This document shows positions 17,239 through 23,179 of a stretch of 32,030 nucleotides of DNA, piece after piece; within the stretch, counting starts at the first letter, position 1; the number at the start of each line of letters is the position of its first letter. Made by a program: the position numbers and the translations under genes. The DNA lies in assembly GCA_022825195.1 (NCBI GenBank), contig JAJDYL010000098.1, positions 1 through 32,030 of the forward strand, given 5' to 3'. The stretch comes from Alphaproteobacteria bacterium. GTDB lineage: Bacteria; Pseudomonadota; Alphaproteobacteria; Bin95. The notes under the pieces are model-generated. The model ran no database searches. It saw nothing but the letters and a program-made list of their open reading frames with translations, and was not told where the DNA came from.

Positions 17239-17577
17239 ATGACGAGGGTGATCGCCGTTGTAACCTACGGGCTGCCGGAGGGAACCGGCCGCGAAGCCGC
17301 CGTGCAGATGTTCCGCGATTCGATCCCGCGCTACATGGCGACCGAGGGCCTGATCCGCAAGAACGTGCTTTACCGGGAAGGCCTCGGCGGCGGCGTTTAC
17401 CTGTGGGAGTCCCGGGAGGCGGCGGAAAAGGGCTACAACGCCGAGTGGACCGCCTACATGACGGCGAAATACCACCATCCGCCGCAGATCGAGATCTACG
17501 AGATGCCGATCACCATGGACCGCGAATACAACACGGTCTACGACGAAGGCGAGGCGTTCGACGAGGCGGCCGAGTAG
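17239..17577 (+). CDS. YdhR-like small (putative monooxygenase, ABM-fold) protein
   Basis: A 112-residue protein resembling the putative monooxygenase YdhR family (dimeric alpha/beta barrel). The recognisable core is EGLIRKNVLYREGLGGGVYL followed by WESREAAEKGYNAEWTAYM, comparable to the GGIYLF region of YdhR. The C-terminus is acidic (DEGEAFDEAAE). GGGAGA lies before the ATG. It stands alone on its strand, divergent from the SDR gene and convergent with the crotonase gene (24 bp gap). The relationship is judged from one motif and the size, so the function should be treated as tentative. Confidence 0.65.
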   Translation: MTRVIAVVTYGLPEGTGREAAVQMFRDSIPRYMATEGLIRKNVLYREGLGGGVYLWESREAAEKGYNAEWTAYMTAKYHHPPQIEIYEMPITMDREYNTVYDEGEAFDEAAE

Positions 17578-17601
17578 CCGCCCCGCCGCGGGCGCCGGCG
17601 G

Positions 17602-18450
17602 TTACTCCGCCGCCAGGGTGTCCGCCGCCGCCAGCGCGTCCGTCTGTGCGCGGTCCATCGCTTCCCAGTCGAACAGCGCCGGCTGCTTGTCGACAAAGCG
17701 GGCGACCGCCGCCGCGTGGTATTCGGAGCCGGACGCGACCGCCTGGGCGAAGGCCTCCATCTCCAGCATGGCGCGGTGGTCGAGGTTGAACGACTGGTTG
17801 AGGATGGTCTTCGACAGGCCTATGGCCGTCGTCGACGCTTTGGTGAAACGCCCCGCCAGCGCGCGCGCCGCGTCCATCAGCGAGTCTTCCTCGTGCAGCT
17901 CGAAGACGATGCCGTACTCCCGGGCCTCGGCCGCCGTCAGCTTGCGGGCGCTGAAGATCAGCTCCTTCGCCCTTTGCAGGCCGACGATGCGCGGCAGCAG
18001 GTAGAAGCCCGACCAGTCGGGCACCAGGCCGATGCGCCCGAAAGCCTGCATGAAGATCGAGCGCGGCGTGGCGAGAATGAAGTCGCAGGCCAGCGCCAGG
18101 TTGCAGCCCGCCCCGGCGGCGGCCCCGTTCACCGCGGCGATCACCGGCATTTCGAGGTTCATGAGGTCGTAGAGGCGGTTGTGCCCCTCGCGCATCCTGC
18201 GGCGGCCCGCCTCCGCGCCCTTTTCGCGAGACTTCATCGCCTTGACATCGCCGCCGGCGCAGAACGCCCGCCCCGCCCCGGTAAGGATCGCCGCCTTGAC
18301 GCTCCGCCCGCCTTCGCGCTTGAGCTCGGCAAGCACCGCGTCGAGTTCGGTCCGCATGGGCTCCGAGAGCGCGTTGCGCGCCTCCGGCCGGTTGAGCGTA
18401 ATCGTCGCGATCTCGTCGGCGACATCGAAGATCAGATGCTGAAAAGCCAT
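17602..18450 (-). CDS. Crotonase-superfamily protein (enoyl-CoA hydratase/isomerase)
   Basis: A 282-residue crotonase-fold protein acting on a CoA thioester. The oxyanion-hole stretches AFCAGGDVKAM (about 63-73) and VNGAAAGAGCNLALACDF (about 108-124) are present. Of the two glutamates used by true enoyl-CoA hydratases, the first is Asn117 (GCNLAL) and the second is replaced in IGLVPDWSGF, where Asp145 occupies the position used by PaaG-type enoyl-CoA isomerases. Isomerase or another crotonase reaction is therefore more likely than hydration. The start is the ATG at 18450 with AGAGGA upstream; the preceding in-frame residues look non-homologous. It is separated by 78 bp from the RloB gene upstream. 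Confidence 0.87.
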   Translation of the reverse strand: MAFQHLIFDVADEIATITLNRPEARNALSEPMRTELDAVLAELKREGGRSVKAAILTGAGRAFCAGGDVKAMKSREKGAEAGRRRMREGHNRLYDLMNLEMPVIAAVNGAAAGAGCNLALACDFILATPRSIFMQAFGRIGLVPDWSGFYLLPRIVGLQRAKELIFSARKLTAAEAREYGIVFELHEEDSLMDAARALAGRFTKASTTAIGLSKTILNQSFNLDHRAMLEMEAFAQAVASGSEYHAAAVARFVDKQPALFDWEAMDRAQTDALAAADTLAAE

Positions 18451-18528
18451 AGGCGGCAGTCCTCTATCGGGTTGTTGTGCTCCGAACGACCATAGCGGAC
18501 GGAGCGCGGCGGGCAATTCGCCATTGGC

Positions 18529-19131
18529 CTATCCCGGCCGTGCGCCGGCCCGCATCGCCGCGGCCCTCAATGCGCGCGTGAGCGCCCCCACCGTGGTGGA
18601 AGGGTTTCCGTAAGGCGCGCCCTCCTCGCTGCGCCGCTCCAATTGCTTCGCCGCGCGCTGCTCCGCGTCCTCGACCGAACCGACGAGGTCGTCGCATGTC
18701 ATGTTCAACGCAACGAATTCCGCCTTCAAATTCCGGCTGCCGGCCGGCCTGTCGTAATCCGCATGGTGCAAGACCAGCCAAAGTTCGAAACAGGGGTTGG
18801 AACGGGCAACCTCAACGCGGTGCGCATCGCATAACGCTATCGCTTCATCGAAGTCCGGATGGGTGTCCCGATCGAAAACAGCCCATACCCGATCGCGCTC
18901 ATCCATCCTGCCCCCGGCCGCCGCGACAGCCTTTCGGGAAACTTCACCGGGCGTTCCGCCGACACCGTGAATTCGAACTACGATCTCGCCGTGTCCCGAT
19001 AGCCCTCGTAGCGCTCGAAAGTAGCCGGGCTCCGTCCTTTCGCCTTCGCAACACAGATCGACGCGAGGTTTGGCCCTTCGTTGCGGCCCGCGACGCTTCA
19101 GTCCTCTGCGAAAACTTCCTCCCTTAGCCAA
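18529..19131 (-). CDS. RloB-like TOPRIM protein (putative defence nuclease)
   Basis: A 200-residue RloB-family protein. It begins with a basic stretch and then CCEGERTEPGYF (27-38), where Glu29 fits the TOPRIM glutamate. VFDRDT (85-90) gives the Asp87-x-Asp89 pair, and the RloB hallmark SNPCFELW is at 111-118. TOPRIM proteins of this kind are the putative nuclease halves of two-gene systems with an AAA/ABC-type ATPase (AbiL, RloAB, related to PARIS and OLD). Here the gene starts 8 bp inside the end of the ATPase gene, so the two are tightly coupled. No transmembrane segment is seen. The nuclease target is not predictable (DNA or tRNA are known for relatives). Confidence 0.8.
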   Translation of the reverse strand: MAKGGSFRRGLKRRGPQRRAKPRVDLCCEGERTEPGYFRALRGLSGHGEIVVRIHGVGGTPGEVSRKAVAAAGGRMDERDRVWAVFDRDTHPDFDEAIALCDAHRVEVARSNPCFELWLVLHHADYDRPAGSRNLKAEFVALNMTCDDLVGSVEDAEQRAAKQLERRSEEGAPYGNPSTTVGALTRALRAAAMRAGARPG

Positions 19132-20416
19132 GGTCGGCGACCAGGTCGTCGGAGGGAACGGCGCCGTAACGGCCTTGCAGATAAGCCCGCTCGAAATCGT
19201 CGCCCTTCCGGGTGCGAATGTCGGTCAGCGGATAGAGCCGCGTCGCGCCGTCCCGATCCTTCTCCGTGAACCATATCTGGTCCCGCCTCAGCAGCGGCGA
19301 GTTGAGCAGATTGGTATCGTGCGTCGTCGCAATGAGTTGCGCGCCCTTCGGATTGGTCTTCGGCGAACAGAACAACGCCAGCAACGCTTCCGCCGCATGG
19401 GTGTGCAGGCTGGCATCGAGTTCGTCGATGAGAAATAGCGAGCCTCGATCCAGATCGCGAAATACCAGCCCGAGCATGGCCATCAAACGCAGCGTGCCCG
19501 CGCTTTCCAGCCCCGGATCCAGATATACGGGATCGCCATCTCGACTCTTGTGGCCGAGGTGCACGACAGACAGCGGTTCGCCGCTCTGGATGCGGTCGAA
19601 AATTCGTATGAAAGGACTCCCGGTTTCTGAATTATTTTCGTCTTTCACCGCATCGTGCAACCCACCAAAAACTTTCCGGAATTCATCTTCAGGAATTTCA
19701 GCATTTCGCAATTGAAAATCCACCACATTCCGGTCAATGGAATTAATAAACTCAATCAGTTTTCCTGTGATTATATCTCCATGAGAAATAACTGAAAAAA
19801 GATCGGCCTGGCTGCCCAAATGCGGTATATCGCGAATGGAGGAAAAATACTCGAATACCCTTGTAAGCTGCTTGTGATCCATCTGTGCAGAGACCGACAG
19901 GAACAAGCTGTTCGGCTTTGTCAGTTCGGAAACAATGCGGTTGCGTCCCCGCAACGACGACCCGAATCTGAAACCGTCTGAACTGCGCTCGAACAGCAGC
20001 CGTGCACGGGCCCTGGGAAAGCTGTAAAGCCATTCGGACAGGAAAGCCTCGTCCGACGCCTCGAAGCCGTAATTGTGCAGCACGCCGTCCAGCACGAAGT
20101 CGATCTCGAAACGCGACGGTCTCGCTGCGCCCGCGGGGTCGAGCAGGAAAGCTGCGCGCGGCACGCCGCCGCCCGGCGCGGCGTGGATATGCGACTCCGT
20201 GACCGCCCGCTTCATGGATATCAGGGCATGGAGCAGATTGGTTTTCCCGGAGGCATTGGGGCCGTAGACCATGGCGGCCGGCAAAGCGCTGCCGCGCGGC
20301 GCCGGCGGGCAGGCAATCAGTCCTTCCTCCGGGTCCTTCAGGGACGAGGCAACGAGCGAGAGTTCCTGCGGCTCCCGGAACGACAGATGGTTGGAAACGC
20401 TGAAACGCAGCAGCAT
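19124..20416 (-). CDS. AAA15/ABC-type ATPase of a defence pair (RloA/AbiLi-like)
   Basis: A 430-residue ATPase of the SMC/RecF-like AAA15 group. The N-terminus MLLRFSVSNHLSFREPQELS is diagnostic. Walker A GPNASGKT is at 52-59, an ABC-signature-like ESAGT at 304-308, Walker B LFLIDE at 327-332 with a D-loop after it, and the switch His366 in ATTHDTNL. The middle (about 165-300) is the family-specific insert. Parts of the gene, especially 19620-19900, are clearly more AT-rich than all flanking genes. It precedes rloB-like with an 8-bp overlap. ATG at 20416 is preferred over TTG at 20479, which lies in an inverted repeat. It probably senses infection and controls the TOPRIM partner. Confidence 0.85.
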   Translation of the reverse strand: MLLRFSVSNHLSFREPQELSLVASSLKDPEEGLIACPPAPRGSALPAAMVYGPNASGKTNLLHALISMKRAVTESHIHAAPGGGVPRAAFLLDPAGAARPSRFEIDFVLDGVLHNYGFEASDEAFLSEWLYSFPRARARLLFERSSDGFRFGSSLRGRNRIVSELTKPNSLFLSVSAQMDHKQLTRVFEYFSSIRDIPHLGSQADLFSVISHGDIITGKLIEFINSIDRNVVDFQLRNAEIPEDEFRKVFGGLHDAVKDENNSETGSPFIRIFDRIQSGEPLSVVHLGHKSRDGDPVYLDPGLESAGTLRLMAMLGLVFRDLDRGSLFLIDELDASLHTHAAEALLALFCSPKTNPKGAQLIATTHDTNLLNSPLLRRDQIWFTEKDRDGATRLYPLTDIRTRKGDDFERAYLQGRYGAVPSDDLVADLG

Positions 20417-20457
20417 TGGACAGGCTTCCGGATAGAGGGCACAGCGCCCTTCACCGT

Positions 20458-20484
20458 GAAATTTGCAGAATTTCTGCAAATTTC
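20458..20484. promoter_or_regulatory. Perfect 11-bp inverted repeat before the ATPase/RloB cassette
   Basis: The arm GAAATTTGCAG (20458-20468) and its exact reverse complement (20474-20484) flank a 5-base AATTT spacer. It is an AT-rich island in GC-rich DNA, 41 bp before the ATPase ATG and 38 bp after the stop of the flavin monooxygenase gene. It could be an operator for the cassette or a transcription terminator for the upstream gene. No T run follows on the minus strand, which favours the operator reading. Confidence 0.55.
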
Positions 20485-20522
20485 AAGCCCAAACGGCCTT
20501 TCTCTTGCTTTGTTGAGCTCGA

Positions 20523-21677
20523 TCAATGCCCGAAGGCGGGCATCACGTCCTTCGCCACGCGGTCGAACTGCTCCAGCATTTGCGCGGTGGGCGTGCCCAT
20601 GCTGGTGGAGAGGTTGATGTGCTCCATGCCGGGGTAGCGCTCTTCCAGCTGCTTCAGCCGCTCGACCAGTTCCTCGGCGGTGCCGGCGAACCAGGCGCCG
20701 AGGTCCATGAAGTGCTCCAGCCTCGGCACGCCGTTTTCGTACCAGCCGCCCCGCCGCGACGCCGCCTTCACGCCCTCCGGCGAAATGCCCGGCACGAAGC
20801 CGAGCGGCGCGAATATCTTCACATGCTCCTCGTAGAGCGGCGTCATCTCGCGGACCGCCTGCTCCTTGGTGTCCGCCAGATAGAAGAAGATCCCGATCGT
20901 CAGGTTCTCGCCGAGCGCCAGGTCCATGCCGGCGCGGGCCGCCGCGTCCCGGTAGCCCTGGATCGGCCCCTCCGCCATGGTCGCCGCGCCGCCGCCGACG
21001 GCCCCCTTGATGCCGTGCCGGACCATGAAGTCCAGCCCGCGCGGATTGGCGCTCACCACCGGCTGCCAGCATTCCACCGGCAGGTTGACCGGCCGCGGCA
21101 CCAGGGTGATCTCTTCGAGGTCGTAGCCGCGATAGGGCACGCGCGGCGGCAGGGTGTAGTGCCCGCCCTCGTGGCGGAAGCTCTCCTCGTTGAACGCCTT
21201 GAACATGATCTCGACCTGCTCCTCGAACAGGTCCCGGTTGGCGGTCTGGTCCTGCATCGGCGCGCCGAAGGTCTCGACCTCGCGCGTGTGGTAGCCGCGC
21301 CCGACGCCGAACACGGTGCGCCCTTGCGTCAGAATGTCTGCGGTCGCGAAGTCCTCGGCCAGGCGCAGCGGATGCCACATCGGCGCGATATTGAAGCCGC
21401 AGCCGATCTTCAGCGAGCGCGTGATGTGGGCGAGGTGCACCGCGCACATGAGGATGTTCGGGATGCACTCATACCCCTCATGCTGGAAATGGTGCTCCGC
21501 CAGCCAGAGCGTGTCGAAGCCGATCTCGTCCAGCTTCTTCGCCACCGCATCGGTCTTGGCGAAGACCGAGGCAAGCGCCTCGTTCGAATAGCGCCGCTCG
21601 TCGGCGGGGGTCGCGTCCTGCCCCCTGTCCGGCAGGTCGATATGCCCCGGATAGACGGTGGTGAACTTGCGGATCAT
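20523..21677 (-). CDS. LLM-class flavin-dependent oxidoreductase
   Basis: A 384-residue luciferase-like flavin-dependent enzyme, distant from the other one at 13656-14804. The N-terminal TIM-barrel strands contain FDTLWLAEHHFQHEGYECIP, then IGCGFNIAPMWHPLRLAED, and the phosphate-binding part GRGYHTREVETFG. Proteins of this type use FMNH2 or F420; no F420 genes are visible here and FMN is more likely. A good GGAGG site lies 5 bases before the ATG. It is the first protein gene after tRNA-Ser on the same strand (91 bp gap) and is followed by the ATPase/RloB cassette. The substrate is unknown. Confidence 0.88.
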   Translation of the reverse strand: MIRKFTTVYPGHIDLPDRGQDATPADERRYSNEALASVFAKTDAVAKKLDEIGFDTLWLAEHHFQHEGYECIPNILMCAVHLAHITRSLKIGCGFNIAPMWHPLRLAEDFATADILTQGRTVFGVGRGYHTREVETFGAPMQDQTANRDLFEEQVEIMFKAFNEESFRHEGGHYTLPPRVPYRGYDLEEITLVPRPVNLPVECWQPVVSANPRGLDFMVRHGIKGAVGGGAATMAEGPIQGYRDAAARAGMDLALGENLTIGIFFYLADTKEQAVREMTPLYEEHVKIFAPLGFVPGISPEGVKAASRRGGWYENGVPRLEHFMDLGAWFAGTAEELVERLKQLEERYPGMEHINLSTSMGTPTAQMLEQFDRVAKDVMPAFGH

Positions 21678-21768
21678 GCGAACCTCCAGTAAAGCCGACC
21701 GCCTGCAGCAGGAGGCCGAAGGCAAGGCCGGAACGCTCTTCGACGAGAGCCGGGCAAGCGCAGGAAGC

Positions 21769-21860
21769 TGGCGGACAGGGAGGGATTCGAACCCTCGGTA
21801 CGCCTGTTGACGTACGACGGATTAGCAATCCGCTGGTTTAAGCCACTCACCCACCTGTCC
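21769..21860 (-). tRNA. tRNA-Ser(GCT)
   Basis: A 92-nt class II tRNA on the minus strand, ending in an encoded CCA (plus 21769-21771). The acceptor stem pairs GGACAGG with CCTGTCC. The anticodon loop reads TTGCTAA, giving GCT, which decodes AGC/AGU. The long variable arm is present (GTACG/CGTAC), as expected for serine, and the T loop contains GGTTCGAATCC. It is transcribed towards the flavin oxidoreductase gene. Confidence 0.95.
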
Positions 21861-21874
21861 GGCAGACGGCGTGA

Positions 21875-21902
21875 CTTACAGAATCCGGGCCCCCGGCGTC
21901 AA
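21875..21902 (-). promoter_or_regulatory. Predicted promoter of tRNA-Ser
   Basis: On the minus strand, TTGACG (plus 21897-21902) is followed after 16 bp by TGTAAG (plus 21875-21880), about 15 bases before the mature 5' end of the tRNA. Confidence 0.5.
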
Positions 21903-22124
21903 CGCCCTACCCGCATGGGCACATCCCGTTCCGGCTTGTATCCGGCGCGGCGGGACAGACGCGGGCCGCGGGCGCAACACCCGGCAAATCCGCTTGCTTC
22001 GCAGCCTCCCGGAGGGAGGCGTGTCGAAGGACCGCCGCCGCGGATGGAAGCCGGAAATTTCTTCGCGGGTTCAACAGGCTGCGAGAAAATTGCCCGATAA
22101 TTTCATTTTTTGTTCCAATATAAC

Positions 22125-22151
22125 TCGACCTCTTGGAAACTGTGCTAGAAT
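22125..22151 (+). promoter_or_regulatory. Promoter-like boxes inside repeat copy 1
   Basis: TCGACC (22125-22130) and TAGAAT (22146-22151) are separated by 15 bp. The same spacing is kept in copy 2, where the upstream box is TTGACT. The 15-bp spacing is shorter than optimal, but conservation of both boxes supports a role. Confidence 0.45.
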
Positions 22152-22157
22152 GGACAT

Positions 22158-22258
22158 TGGAGAGGCGGCTTCCGGGGCTGCCTTTCGGCTTTTCTGCAGA
22201 AAGCAATGGCTGGGGGCCGCAACCCCCGGCGTGAGCAGGCGGGAGGGGTGCGCCCTCC
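22158..22258 (+). ncRNA. Candidate structured RNA encoded by the repeat
   Basis: Downstream of the conserved -10 box are four possible hairpins: GGCGGC with GCTGCC (22164-22182), the TTTTCTGCAGAAA palindrome (22188-22204), an 8-bp GCTGGGGG stem (22209-22230), and GGAGGG with CCCTCC (22242-22258). In the first hairpin a C-to-T difference between copies leaves a G-U pair. No known RNA family was recognised. It could instead be the leader and start of a short arginine-rich reading frame beginning at 22206. Confidence 0.3.
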
Positions 22259-22475
22259 GGCCGGCCCGCCGTCGCGCGCCCGGGCGCGCGGGCAATCAGG
22301 CGCACGAGCCGCGCCGGCGCGATACGCCCGCCCGCCCGCGCACGCAGGGGCGCGCGTTACGCGCGAAACAGGGACGCGCCGCCCGGAAGCCCCCGGCGGC
22401 GCGGACGGAACGAAACGGGACGGAGGAACGATATGCAGGAATGGCACAGCAAGGCTTCGATGATGGCATGGCGAA

Positions 22476-22501
22476 CATGACAAAACATGACACTTCATGA
22501 C
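22476..22501. repeat. Three CATGAC direct repeats with 10-bp period
   Basis: CATGAC occurs at 22476-22481, 22486-22491 and 22496-22501, exactly one helical turn apart, 118 bp before the lipoprotein start. Spacer bases differ, so the hexamer itself is the repeated unit. This layout suits a regulator binding side by side on one face of the DNA. Confidence 0.5.
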
Positions 22502-22618
22502 AACTTCCGGGGCCCTCCCGCCCGTTTCGCCGGCAGCGGCCAACCGCGCCCGGACAAATCTCGAACCGGGCTGCGGACTATGATACATTCGCGCCGGCTC
22601 CAACCCGCGAGAAGCGTT

Positions 22619-23155
22619 ATGATCCGTTCCTGTCTCGTCGCCGTCGCCGTTGCCGCACTCCTGTCCGGTTGCGGCGACAGCAAGGTAGAGCACGAATACC
22701 CGGATACGCGGTATCGCAACCTGCCGGGGAATTACGGCTCCAACTACAAGCCGAAAGGCGGCAGGCAGGGACTCTTCGGGGAGGACGGCATCACCCTCCT
22801 GGGAGGCAACCGGGACCGGAGCAGCGGCGGCGGCAGCGGGATCGGCGTCAACAGTTTCCTGTGGCGCGCATCGCTCGATACGCTGGCCTTCATGCCGCTG
22901 GCGTCGGCGGACCCCTTCGGCGGCGTCATCATCACCGATTGGTTCGCCCCGCCCGAGACGCCCGACGAACGGTTCAAGGTCACCGTCTTCATCCTCGACA
23001 AGCAACTGCGCACCGATGGCCTGAAGGTCGCGGTATTCCGTCAGGAGAAGGCCGCCGACGGTTGGGCGGACGCGGCGGTGACCGGCGGGATGAACACGGA
23101 AATCGAGAACAACATCCTGGCCCGGGCGCGGGAGTTGCGCATCGCCAACCCCTAG
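22619..23155 (+). CDS. DUF3576 lipoprotein
   Basis: A 178-residue predicted outer-membrane lipoprotein. The signal peptide MIRSCLVAVAVAALLSGC ends in the lipobox LSGC with Cys18. Downstream lie a glycine-rich linker (about 57-75) and the DUF3576 domain, including NSFLWRASLDTLAFMPLASA, DPFGGVIITDW and KVTVFILDKQLRTDGLKVAV. DUF3576 proteins are found in alphaproteobacteria directly upstream of leuS-lptE-holA, as here, and an envelope role is assumed. It ends 24 bp before leuS. A TATGAT box (22579-22584) may be its -10, but no matching -35 was found. Confidence 0.88.
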   Translation: MIRSCLVAVAVAALLSGCGDSKVEHEYPDTRYRNLPGNYGSNYKPKGGRQGLFGEDGITLLGGNRDRSSGGGSGIGVNSFLWRASLDTLAFMPLASADPFGGVIITDWFAPPETPDERFKVTVFILDKQLRTDGLKVAVFRQEKAADGWADAAVTGGMNTEIENNILARARELRIANP

Positions 23156-23179
23156 CGTTCGGAAGCACGGAGCGCCTGC

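Larger units (their letters stand above)
22018..22266 (+). repeat. Dispersed structured repeat, copy 1
   Basis: Similarity to the copy starting at 31794 begins at GGCGTGTCGAA and continues through an AT-rich block (around 22073-22115, with GAGAAAATT, CATTTTTTGTTCC), a promoter-like pair of boxes, an identical palindrome GCTTTTCTGCAGAAAGC (22188-22204) and an identical 27-base block (22240-22266). After 22266 the copies diverge. No transposase is associated. The two copies differ mostly by point changes and small indels, so they are not recent duplicates. Confidence 0.8.
21861..22618. other. 758-bp non-coding stretch between tRNA-Ser and the lipoprotein gene
   Basis: This gap holds the tRNA-Ser promoter, one copy of the dispersed repeat (22018-22266), an extremely GC-rich tract (about 22267-22420, with many CGCGCG runs), a phased CATGAC triplet (22476-22501), and an isolated -10-like TATGAT (22579-22584) before the lipoprotein gene. 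Open frames in it are Arg/Ala/Pro-rich and lack convincing family similarity. The one starting at 22206 is discussed with the repeat. Confidence 0.6.

Noticed and set aside
18529..20416. Naming the ATPase/RloB pair as PARIS (AriA/AriB)
   Set aside because: AriB is a DUF4435 protein, whereas the small protein here has the RloB signature SNPCFELW. An AbiL/RloAB-like label is safer.
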